Assembly: GCF_040436345.1 (NCBI RefSeq)
Contig: NC_133227.1
Span: 26,780,671 to 26,844,670, forward strand
DNA length: 64,000 nt
DNA from: Pagrus major
Taxonomy: Eukaryota > Chordata > Actinopteri > Spariformes > Sparidae
Reading direction: 5' to 3'
In this document: positions 10,508 through 20,408 of the stretch, piece after piece
How positions within the stretch are numbered: position 1 is the stretch's first letter
How the letters are laid out: each line of letters begins with the position of its first letter
Notes under the pieces: generated by a model
Databases searched by the model: none
Told to the model about the DNA's origin: nothing
The model's input: the letters and a program-made list of their open reading frames with translations, nothing else
Position numbers and translations under genes: made by a program

Positions 10508-12181
10508 CTACTTGAGCTCACACAACTCTGCTGTGTCACCAACATTGTTTGGAAGCCAAAATCCAGGATAGAGAGGCTGAGTGAACGTGGTCTGGACTCT
10601 GTGGAGGAGAGTGATGGTTTCAGAGACGCTGTAGTAAGACAGAGTACCTGCACTATGATCCAGGTAAACTCCTATTGTGGAGGACTGAGGGCCTGAGATG
10701 GAAGTAACAATATTATTATGTCTGAATTCATAACCTCTACTGTCACATCTTAATGACCAGGATTTGTTATTATTTCCAAATGCACATTCAGTATAGGTCC
10801 CTGTTCTGCTAATGTTCTTGTATGAAACTGCTATACGAATTGTCCCGCTCCACTTCACCTCCCAGTAACAACGTCCAGTCAGACCCTCTCTACTCAGGAC
10901 CTGCGCCAATTTACCAAATCTGTCTGGGTGAGCTGAATATACCTGGTCTACTGACATTAATGTTGCTTTTCTGTTCCTGTCACTTAATGACAAACTTTTG
11001 TTTGCTGTGTTTGGATCCAGTGTGATTTCACAAGAATACTTGAGAAGTTCAGTTCTGGTTCTGGGCTCTGCTTGAGGCAGTAAAACATCCACTTCAGTCA
11101 CTGCCCGTGAGATCTTTGTCCACTCCTCACTCAGGACAGCCTGAAGTTTATCTCTGGCCTCCGACACAGCTGCTGTCACACCCTCAAAAGAGCACAGAGG
11201 ACGTATATCAATGCTGGGTAAGTCTTTAGGTTCGCTCAGACGTGACAGTGAGAAGTAGTTGTTCAGGAAATGGAGATGATCTTCAGTGTGTGAGAGCTTC
11301 TCCAGCTCAGTGTCTTTCCTCCGCAGCTCAGTGATCTCCTGCTGCAGCTCCTCCTCAAGATCTTTAGCTCGACTCACTTCAGTTTTCTGCTGTGATCTGA
11401 TCTGCTGCTTCACTTCAGAGCTTCTCTTCTCAATGAGACGGATCAACTGGGTGAATGTCTTCTCACTGTCCTCCACAGCTTTGTCAGCAGAAAGATTGAT
11501 AGCCTCCACCCTCCGCTGAAGCACCTTGACGTCTTTCTCTCTGTCCTGGATTCTCTGTTGGATTGTTTGCTGACTCGCCCCGAGCTCCGTCTGCCTCTCA
11601 GCCCTTTCTGCTGCAGCAGAGACTGTGTCATGGCCTTTATGATCATCCATGGAGCAGAGATAACAGATACACTGCTGATCAGTGCGGCAGAAAATCTTCA
11701 TCACCTCGTCATGGCGAGAGCAGATGTTCTCCTGAAGCTTTAAGGTGGCTTCAACCAGCTTGTGTTTCTTGAATGGAGCCACACTGTAGTGAGGCTGAAG
11801 GTGTTGCTCACAGTAAGAGGCCATACACACCAGACAGGACTTGAAGGCTTTCAGCTTCTTCCCAGTGCAGAAGTCACAGGCCACGTCTCCAGGTCCAGCA
11901 TAGGAATGATCAGGTGAAGCAGCTTGAAGTTGTACTTTCTTCACTTCCTCCACTAACTCTGCAAACATGATGTTTTTCACCAGGACAGGCCTCGGTGTGA
12001 AGCTCTGCCTGCACTGAGGGCAGCTGTGTGCTTCCTTGTCTTTCTCCGTGTCCCAGCAGTCTTTAATACAGCTCATGCAGTAGCTGTGCCCACAGGGAAT
12101 AGTCACCGGATCCTTCAGAAGATCCAGACAGATTGAACAGCTCAGTTTCTCTCGATCCAGCTGAAGCACATGCTGCGCCAT
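10508..12181 (-). CDS. TRIM E3 ubiquitin ligase copy 3 (C3), 557 aa
   Basis: Complete single-exon TRIM gene with the long N-terminus MAQHVLQLDREK. RING ligands are C15, C18, C30, H32, C35, C38, C54 and C57. B-box1 starts CDFCTG near residue 102. B-box2 uses C154, H157, C165, D168, C173, C176, H181 and H184. The coiled coil covers about 188-315, and PRY begins near LDPNTA at 388. The SPRY patches (about 10706-10924) are GKLAQ, TIRIAVS, TYTECAFGNNN and RCDSRGYEFRHNNIV, with PGFWLPNNVGD at the end. GKLA is found in no other copy; the others have aromatic W or F there. This suggests a different ligand, which is inference. Its 3' flank is type A and its 5' flank leads into a B-short spacer. Confidence 0.93.
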   Translation of the reverse strand: MAQHVLQLDREKLSCSICLDLLKDPVTIPCGHSYCMSCIKDCWDTEKDKEAHSCPQCRQSFTPRPVLVKNIMFAELVEEVKKVQLQAASPDHSYAGPGDVACDFCTGKKLKAFKSCLVCMASYCEQHLQPHYSVAPFKKHKLVEATLKLQENICSRHDEVMKIFCRTDQQCICYLCSMDDHKGHDTVSAAAERAERQTELGASQQTIQQRIQDREKDVKVLQRRVEAINLSADKAVEDSEKTFTQLIRLIEKRSSEVKQQIRSQQKTEVSRAKDLEEELQQEITELRRKDTELEKLSHTEDHLHFLNNYFSLSRLSEPKDLPSIDIRPLCSFEGVTAAVSEARDKLQAVLSEEWTKISRAVTEVDVLLPQAEPRTRTELLKYSCEITLDPNTANKSLSLSDRNRKATLMSVDQVYSAHPDRFGKLAQVLSREGLTGRCYWEVKWSGTIRIAVSYKNISRTGTYTECAFGNNNKSWSLRCDSRGYEFRHNNIVTSISGPQSSTIGVYLDHSAGTLSYYSVSETITLLHRVQTTFTQPLYPGFWLPNNVGDTAELCELK

Positions 12182-12724
12182 TTCTCCTCCAGACGACAGT
12201 GAATGTCAGTAAGTTTCACTCTCTGTTTCCAGATAAAAGCTGAGCTCATTTCCTTGATGTTCAGTCACTGGTCTGTAGTGTATGAGCCTATCAGCTGTTG
12301 TATTTCATCACATGGTGTTTAGACCCATGTTTTCACTGGCAGATCTATGAAAGGGGAGGAACTACCAACATCAGAGCTGAATGTGCTGTGAGAGTTTCTC
12401 AGAGCAGGAGGAGCCGAGCCTGGCCAGTCAGTAACGTCTGGGTGGGGTTAAAAAGTTGTGCTTGATCCAGGAAGAGGAGGGTTGTGAGAGTTGCATTGTG
12501 TATCAGCGCTCAGAAATAGTGCACCGCTTAGATAATTATATAATTAACCCGTGTTCCCAGAGGAACCTGATTTACAGGCTACAAGGTTCCTCTTTCTTTC
12601 TGTCATCTTACAACAGGGTTGTTTAACAAAATACTTGCTGAATTAACTTTATGCTCCTCAATAAAAAAACAAATCTGTAAATGGATGAATAAAAAATAAG
12701 ACACAACAATGAACAATTTCTTGT

Positions 12725-13957
12725 AGTTGAGAGCAGAGGATGAGTTCAGGAGTCTCCCAGCCTGAGGAAAGAAGCTGCTCTGTAGTCTGGTGGTGAAGCA
12801 GACTAGTAACACCTGTACTTCTACATGTTTGCTGTGAAAAGATGAAACATTTCTTGGTCCATATTCTGCTCTAACTGGGTTCATTGTCCTGACCGGTCAG
12901 ATTCTGTGGTGGATATTTTGTGCTTGGTGTTTGTTTCTTCCTCTGTTGTGCTTGCAGAGGTGCATTGAGAGGCTGGGCGGAGCTTCCCACTCACCTGAGC
13001 TGCTGACACACGCTCACCTGCAGCAGGTTGGCAGTTAGTCTTGCTGATAAAGCCCTGCTCTCCACGCTACCTGCTTCCAGGTGATTTCATCAGTTCGATG
13101 TGGCACATGGCTCCTGTTAGATCGTCGTTTTGTATGACTTCTAGTTTTTTCGTGTTCACTCTACACACAGTGTTCACCTGCACCTGCACCTCTGCAGCCA
13201 GCAGCCTCACCCTGTGCTCACCAGAGTCTCAACTCACCACGCTACCTCACCTCCACCTGTACGGTTTTCATCAGATATGACGACGACAGCAAAATCTGGC
13301 CTGAAGTCAGTTTCCTAAGACAGAACAACGGTTCTTCTAACATGTTCTTGTCACTTTGTAGAAAGTCTTTCACAAACAACTAGTGCGTATCTTTTGTGTT
13401 ATTCATCAAATCCACTAACTGCATTATTTGGATATAAACATAGATACCAAGCAAAATTAAATTTGTCCCAGTAAAATTAAAAATGCCATCTGTTATATGA
13501 ATGTGTTTCTGAATGCACTGACTTTACTTGATCTGGCACTTAATTACACAAAAGCATTATTATTTGATGTCATATTTGTGTGAACGTTTGAAGGAAAAAT
13601 ACAGTTACTGAAAGTTTATTTCTGCCTAAATATGACTTGATCTCATTCTTGAGCTTCATAATATAAAGATCTGAGCTCAGGAGACAGCTTGAAATCCTTT
13701 TAAAGGACCATTACAACAGAAAATGGGCCTTTTCACCTGCCAAAAACTGATTGAAGGCCAAATACAGTTACTGAAAGGTCATTTTCAGAAATAAATGTCA
13801 AGTTGAGAGCAGAGGATGAGTTCAGGAGTCTCCCAGCCTGAGGGAAGAAGCTGCTCTGTTGTCTGGTGGTGAAGCAGACTAGTAACACCTGTACTTCTAA
13901 ATGTTTGTTGTGAAAAGATGAAACATTTTTTGGTCCATATTCTGCTCTAACTGGGTT
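12725..13957. repeat. Pair of 157-bp direct repeats around 0.92 kb in S3
   Basis: The repeats are 12725-12881 and 13801-13957, both from agttgagagc to aactgggtt and nearly identical. Spacers of type A have only one copy followed directly by the sequence that here follows the second copy. The enclosed segment starts cattgtcctgaccggtcag. The layout could be an old element with long direct terminal repeats or a tandem duplication. Confidence 0.7.
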
Positions 13958-13973
13958 TATGTACTGAAGCACC

Positions 13974-14035
13974 GTGTCTATCATGGCCTTTACGATCACC
14001 CATGGAGCAGTGACAACAGATACAGTGCTAAGAAG
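13974..14035 (-). pseudogene. TRIM B-box2 relic in S3
   Basis: Same relic, here after the second of the two 157-bp repeats. Its presence in both A and B spacers dates it before their split. Confidence 0.65.
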
Positions 14036-14708
14036 GGATAAGGGACCGAGGGATGATTATGAAAAGTGGATAACCTAAAACAAACTCACTAACATGATTC
14101 ATTTATTGATATTCTGGTCGTCTTTAGCTGTAAGTTAAATCAGTGCTGACACAAGGCACGGGAATATGATTTGGTTTAACTTATTTCTGCTTTTTTTTCC
14201 TTCAGCATTCAATCAACACACGGTCTGTTGTCTGTAGACGATGATTTCCAAAAATATTACCTCACATTTTGAGTGTTTCTGAGAAGACGTGGAGCCCAGT
14301 TATTCCTAAAGTGTGATTGGTCGAAGCCTGTAAAGCTTTGTATTATTCCCATTTTACTCCTGCATGATTGTTGTGGAATGTTAAAAAAAAAAAAGTTGTG
14401 TAATAAATCTGAAAGTAACACATTCTCCTGAAATATTGTGTTGGAGTGTTTTCCTGTATGAGAGTGCCAACATGTCACAAACTTAAAATCATCTCAGAAT
14501 TGTGCTGTTTCTGGTGAAATGACCCATCAGCTCCATGATAACATGGAGGTTATCTGACTGCCTTCATTGATCTCCCTGTGTGTGTTTCTGTTCCCACAAT
14601 ATCTCGAAAAAATGATCGATTTAAATGAAATTTAGCAGGAAAACAAGTGATTCTGGTGATTTTCTGACAGTTAAAGGAAGAACACACAGTCACCTATTCA
14701 TTAATGTG

Positions 14709-14722
14709 TTTATTTATTTATT
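14709..14722 (-). promoter_or_regulatory. Candidate polyadenylation signals of C4 (type B 3' flank)
   Basis: Overlapping AATAAA hexamers on the minus strand about 655 bases after the C4 stop, kept in most other B-type 3' flanks. If used, B-type transcripts would have a longer 3' UTR than A-type ones. Confidence 0.3.
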
Positions 14723-15374
14723 TGAAGGATTTGAACAAAGACTTTTCATAACTGCTTCTTAAAATTGTTACTACATATTGACATGATATCAGTCTTAACA
14801 AGACGATCAACAAACTATTTTCAGAGGGTTAATTTTGAAACTATACAAGCTGATATTTTACTGATGTTTTTCATGCAGGTTTTGGTTACATTAAAAAAAT
14901 AGAAATGTGATTTTGAAACATTAAAACAGAGGCACACTATGAAGAACAGACAGAAGTATGTGCAAAACTAAAAGTAAAGATGAAGTACACAAAATATGTT
15001 CTTGAAGATTTGGTACAAATAAAATCCCATAAAAATCTTAAAACAAAAAAAACCCCTCAAAAATCCAAACAGATTCACACATTTTACACACCACATGTTT
15101 CTGACAAAAACTGATTCATCATTTCACATCTTGCATATGTAATATTTCCCAAATGTTCAGTAAATGTAGCACACAAGTCAAATTTCAACAAACAAGATGG
15201 TCTAATCACTCTGTAGGAAACAATCACAGATTCTCTAAACTGAGAAGAAAAAAACAAAACAATATAAAATCCAATAAAATTCATCATCGTCCCACCTCCT
15301 ATGTTTGATCAGTGCAGTGCAGACACACCTCAACATGTACAGCACCACAGATGAGTCTCTCTTTAATCTCCTGT

Positions 15375-17036
15375 CTACTTGAGCTCACACAACTCTGCTG
15401 TGCTACCAAAACTGTCTGGAAGCAAAAATCCAGCATAGAGAGGCTGAGTGAACGTGGTCTGGACTCTGTGGAGGAGAGTGATGGTTTCAGAGACGCTGTA
15501 GTAAGACAGAGTACCTGCACTATGATCCAGGTAAACTCCTATTGTGGAGGACTGAGGGCCTGAGATGGAAGTAACAATATTATGATGAAAGAATCTATAA
15601 CCTCCACTGTAACATCTTAATGACCAGGATTTGTCATTATTTCCAAATCCACATTCATACACGGTCCCTGTTCTGCTAATGTTCTTGTATGCAACTGCTA
15701 TATCAACCATCCCGCTCCACTTCACCTCCCAGTAACAACGTCCAGTCAGACCGTCTCTACTCAGGACCTGCCACATTTCACCAAATCTGTGTGGGTGAGC
15801 TGAATATACCTGGTCTACTGACATTAATGTTGCTTTTCTGTTCCTGTCACTTAATGACAAACGTTTGTTTGCTGTGTTTGGATCCAGTGTGATTTCATAA
15901 GAATACTTGAGAAGTTCAGTTCTGGTTCTGGGCTCTGCTTGAGGCAGTAAAACATCCACTTCAGTCACTGCCAGTGAGATCTTTGTCCACTCCTCACTCA
16001 GGACAGCCTGAAGTTTATCTCTGGCCTCCGACACAGATGCTGTCACACCCTCAAAAGAGCACAGAGGACGTATAACAATGCTGGGTAAGTCTTTAGGTTC
16101 GCTCAGACCTGACAGTGAGAAGTAGTTGTTCAGGAAATGGAGTTGATCTTCAGTGTGTGAGAGCTTCTCCAGCTCAGCGTCTTTCCTCCGCAGCTCAGTG
16201 ATCTCCTGCTGCAGCTCCTCCTCAAGATCTTTAGCTCGACTCACTTCAGTTTTCTGCTGTGATCTGATCTGCTGCTTCACTTCAGAGCTTCTCTTCTCAA
16301 TGAGACGGATCAACTGGGTGAATGTCTTCTCGCTGTCCTCCACAGCTTTGTCAGCAGAAAGATTGATAGCCTCCACCCTCCGCTGAAGCACCTTGACGTC
16401 TTTCTCTCTGTCCTGGATTCTCTGTTGGATTGTTTGCTGACTCGCCCCGAGCTCCGTCTGCCTCTCAGCCCTTTCTGCTGCAGCAGAGACTGTGTCATGG
16501 CCTTTATGATCATCCATGGAGCAGAGATAACAGATACACTGCTGATCAGTGCGGCAGAAAATCTTCATCACCTCGTCATGGCGAGAGCAGATGTTCTCCT
16601 GAAGCTTTAAGGTGGCTTCAACCAGCTTGTGTTTCTTTAATGGAGCCAGACTGTAGTGAGGCTGGAGGTGTTGCTCACAGTATGAGAGCATACACACCAG
16701 ACAGGACTTGAAGGCTTTCAGCTTCTTCCCAGTGCAGTAATCACAGGCCACGTCTCCAGGTCCAGCATAGGAATGATCAGGTGAAGCAGCTTGAAGTTGT
16801 ACTTTCTTCACTTCCTCCACTAACTCTGCTAACATGGTGTTTTTCACCAGGACAGGCCTCGGTGTGAAGCTCTGCCTGCACTGAGGGCAGCTGTGTGCTT
16901 CCTTGTCTTTCTCCGTGTCCCAGCAGTCTTTAATACAGCTCATGCAGTAGCTGTGCCCACAGGGAATAGTCACTGGATCCTTCAGAAGATCCAGACAGAT
17001 TGAACAGCTCAGTTTCTCTCGATCCAGCTGCGCCAT
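15375..17036 (-). CDS. TRIM E3 ubiquitin ligase copy 4 (C4), 553 aa
   Basis: Complete TRIM protein starting MAQLDREK, the short N-terminus but with Ala rather than Ser at position 2. All RING and both B-box ligands are present. B-box1 has MLSYCEQH and SLAPLKK, a pair shared with C8. Other changes are HTEDQLHFL, LSGLSEP, VTASVSE and YEITLD. SPRY patches (about 15573-15791) are GEMW, MVDIAVA, TVYECGFGNN and RCYSGGYRFFHHNIV; the C-terminal patch AGFLLPDSFGS is unlike the rest. RFFHHN is shared only with C6. The 3' flank is type B. The upstream region is unusual: a type A promoter runs straight into a second, type C promoter with no gene between them. Confidence 0.93.
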   Translation of the reverse strand: MAQLDREKLSCSICLDLLKDPVTIPCGHSYCMSCIKDCWDTEKDKEAHSCPQCRQSFTPRPVLVKNTMLAELVEEVKKVQLQAASPDHSYAGPGDVACDYCTGKKLKAFKSCLVCMLSYCEQHLQPHYSLAPLKKHKLVEATLKLQENICSRHDEVMKIFCRTDQQCICYLCSMDDHKGHDTVSAAAERAERQTELGASQQTIQQRIQDREKDVKVLQRRVEAINLSADKAVEDSEKTFTQLIRLIEKRSSEVKQQIRSQQKTEVSRAKDLEEELQQEITELRRKDAELEKLSHTEDQLHFLNNYFSLSGLSEPKDLPSIVIRPLCSFEGVTASVSEARDKLQAVLSEEWTKISLAVTEVDVLLPQAEPRTRTELLKYSYEITLDPNTANKRLSLSDRNRKATLMSVDQVYSAHPHRFGEMWQVLSRDGLTGRCYWEVKWSGMVDIAVAYKNISRTGTVYECGFGNNDKSWSLRCYSGGYRFFHHNIVTSISGPQSSTIGVYLDHSAGTLSYYSVSETITLLHRVQTTFTQPLYAGFLLPDSFGSTAELCELK

Positions 17037-20000
17037 TTCTCCTCCAGACGACAGTGAATGTCAGTAAGTTTCACTCTCTGTTTCCAGATAAAAGCTGAGC
17101 TCATTTCCTTGATGTTCAGTCACTGGTCTGTAGTGTATGAGCCTATCAGCTGTTGTATTTCATCACATGGTGTTTAGACCGATCTTTTCACTGGCAGATC
17201 TATGAAAGGGGAGGAACTACCAACGTCAGAGCTGAATGTGCTGTGAGAGTTTCTCAGAGCAGGAGGAGCCGAGCCTGGCCAGTCAGTAACGTCTGGGTGG
17301 GGTTAAAAAGTTGTGCTTGATCCAGGAAGAGGAGGGTTGTGAGAGTTGAATTGTGTATCAGCGCTCAGAAATAGTGCACCTGTCAGATAATTATATAATT
17401 AACCCATGTTCCCAGAGGAACCTGATTTACAGGGTACAAGGTTCCTTTTTCTTTCTGTCATCTCACAACAGGGTTGTTTAACAAAATACTTGCTGAATTC
17501 CCTTTATGCTCCTCACTAAAAAAATAATAATCTGTAAATGGATTAAAAAATAAGACACAACAATGAACAATTTCTTGTAGTTGAGAGCAGAGGATGAGTT
17601 CAGGAGTCTCCCAGCCTGAGGAAAGAAGCTTTCCCCTCCAGACGACAGTGAATGTCAGTGAGTTCGACTTTGTTAACAGATAAAAGCTGAGCTCATTTCC
17701 TTGATGTTTAGTCACTTATCTGTAGTGTATGAGCCTATCAGCTGTTGTACTTCATCACATGGTGTTCAGATCCATCTTTACACTGGTAGATTTATGAAAT
17801 GGGAGGGAGCAATAAATGTCTGAGCTGAATGGACTTTGAGAGTTTCTCAGAGCAGGGAGAGCCGAGCCTGGACAATAAAACAATAATAAATAAAGTTGGG
17901 TTGGGGTTATAAAGTTGTGCTCCTCTCCAAGAAGAGAACCGATGTGAGGGTTGCAGCGTGACTCTAGCACTAAGTCATAGTTCATTTCTCAGAGAGAAAT
18001 TAAAGTTTTGGTTTTCAACTACAAACATAATTCTGAAAATCCATGTAAAGCTTCATCTTTCTGTGACAAATTGACAGGTTGGATTGGGTCTCTACCAGAG
18101 CCAGCAAGAGCTGCTTCCAGATTGGGCTATTAACTAAATGCCGAGAAGCAAGAAAGATTATGGTAATAACTATTCAGTTATCTAATTACTGTTGTTGCTT
18201 TGCATTTCCACAGGTTGAGGCTTTGAGGAAACTTGTCAAAGAATGTGGTTCTGACTCAAAAGGCTCCTAAATGGGTCTCCTGATACACCTGAGTAGTATC
18301 AGCTCTGTTCACCCACAATATTGCCTCAAAGTCATCCTGATCAATTTGCAGCCACTGCTTTGAATGCATACAATCAAATAACCTGCAAGGTGTGTGATTA
18401 TTATCTACAGGAAAGCAGCATTCAACCTCAACAAACCCAACATGAACTCACTACACAATGTATTCAAGTCAGTGTTGATGTAGTGGTGAGGTAGGTTACG
18501 TGGAAAAACAGGTGATTCTTGCGCCATCTGCTGTTTGTGTCTGCACATAGAAGTGAGATTAGTTCATATAAACTGCAGCACAACAGCTGCCAAAATAAAC
18601 AAGCATTCATTAATGAACAGCAAAATACAAATCCAGTGACAGTCAGCAAGATCAAGTGAAAAGGAAACAGCTTGTGGTGTGTTCATCTGCACACTGCAGC
18701 AGACTAGTCTCTGTTAATGAGCTTTGTTCCCTCCACTGTGCAACTTACAGTTCATCTTTGCACTATTGTCCTCTGGTGCTGAACAGCAGAGCAAAGGGAC
18801 TGGTTCAGGTCTGATCCCTACACCACAGTTAAAGCCAGATCACATCTTTAAGAGTCCTGCAGTTTAAACAGTGTTATTGGGTTCCTCCTGTTCTGTCGGC
18901 CTCCACTGTCGCCCCGTTATTTTCAGACTCTCTGAGGTACAAGTTGTGAAGATGCTAAAAATGGTGAAAGGTCAAACAACAGTCTGCTCACCAGAGAAAG
19001 AGATTAACAGCTGAAAGAGTTTCTTCTTTTGGAGCTTCATGCCTTCACAGAGACAGAGGGTCTTTTCTCACTCCTTGGCCACTGTAAAGACAATGAGAGC
19101 AGATGCTTTCACAGTTTTTACACTGATCATCTGTGGGTTTTAAATGCAGATGGTGTCTTGCATTGCAGTTTTAATGTTTTTGCAGCCATCTTGAGGCTCT
19201 ATAGCCAGGGCTGACAATGAGGGGGTCAATAGGGGAAAGCTTTCTGGGCTCCAGCCTCTAGGGGGGGCCGTTGGAGACCAGCATTAATCATGTTCATCCT
19301 AATGTAGGTGATGATAACCACATTTAATTTAGATTCAATGTGCTAATCATTACACTTATAAAATATATATTTCATTATTTGTCTTTATATTTAGACATTT
19401 ATCTATTCTTTTATTTTTATTTTACGTTGCAAGAGAGACAGTAAACACATCATGATGTGAAAATAATTTCATGATTCTGCTTTTTCTGATAAAATGACCC
19501 ATCAACTCCAACATGAAGTGGATGTTATTTGATTAGCCTTCATCACCCTCCCTGTGTGTTTGTTACCAAGATACCTGAAAAACTGAGTGATTGAAGAAAA
19601 GAGTTAGAAGGCAAATTGCTCTAGATATAATATTTAGGCAGTTTGATTCATCAAAGAATAGAGGTTTACTGTTAAAATGATGACAAGTCAGTTATTTATG
19701 CGTGTTTTCATTTATTTTAAGGGTTTTGAACAATGATTTTCAGATGTTTCCTAAAAAAAGTTACCGTGTAAAGACACTTTACAACTCTTCCAAAGATGAG
19801 GAGAAAACTCTTTTTCAGAAGGTAAAATTTAATTCATATCTGTTTCCCCAGCATCACTAATTTTACTGAGTAATGTGAATTTGCAATATCATTACAATAA
19901 CAACATAGTATGCAGCACAGACGGCAGTATGTAAACTACTAAAGAGAAAACAAATGGCACAAATCATGTTCATGAAGATGTGGTACAACTTAAATCACCT

Positions 20001-20408
20001 TTATCTTTAGAATAAAACATTACTACTCTTACTTACAATACATATTTACATACATCACTTTTATTCATTTTGTAGATTTTGACATAATTGATGACAAAAG
20101 TCAACTCTAAGTAGAAAAACAACAGATTTTTCATCAGACATTTTGTTTAACTAATATTTTCCACATACCGTATAAAATGGAAATGTTTTAGTAAATATCC
20201 AATTTCAACAAACAACATAGTTTAATCCCTATGTAGCAAATAAAGAGATTTTTTCATGTCACCATTTCATTGAATTGACAAAGAAAGAAAAAACAATATA
20301 AAATCCAAGAAAAATCATCATCGTCCCACCTCCTATGTTTGATCAGTGCAGTGCAGACACATCTCAACATGTACAGCACCACAGAGGAGTCTCTCTTTAA
20401 TCTCCTGT
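17037..20408. other. Spacer S4, type A with fused A and C promoters
   Basis: A type A promoter (17037 to about 17630) is cut inside the 157-bp repeat and joined directly to a type C 5' flank beginning at the position that normally sits just before an ATG (about 17631). The C segment ends near 18282, where it joins the usual A block; S9 has the same join. The remaining sequence is the A block and 3' flank of C5. No gene is seen. Confidence 0.7.
17631..18282. other. Orphan type C promoter segment in S4
   Basis: The sequence normally found just 5' of a TRIM ATG (ctccagacgacagtgaatg) appears here without a gene, joined to the broken end of the 157-bp repeat of the C4 promoter. It is the upstream half of a TRIM unit whose coding part was lost. 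Confidence 0.65.

Larger units (their letters stand above)
12182..15374. other. Spacer S3, type B-short
   Basis: Promoter A is followed by two 157-bp direct repeats enclosing about 0.92 kb, then a B-box2 relic and the type B 3' flank of C4. The B 3' flank is alignable with the A 3' flank around the shared stretch gaaatgaccca but is clearly more diverged than the coding regions are. No gene is seen. Confidence 0.7.

Noticed and set aside
13041-13280. A 79-codon plus-strand frame in the B insert
   Set aside because: Low-complexity Cys/Thr/Ser reading of ctgcacctgcacc repeats. It differs in length between copies and has no family match.
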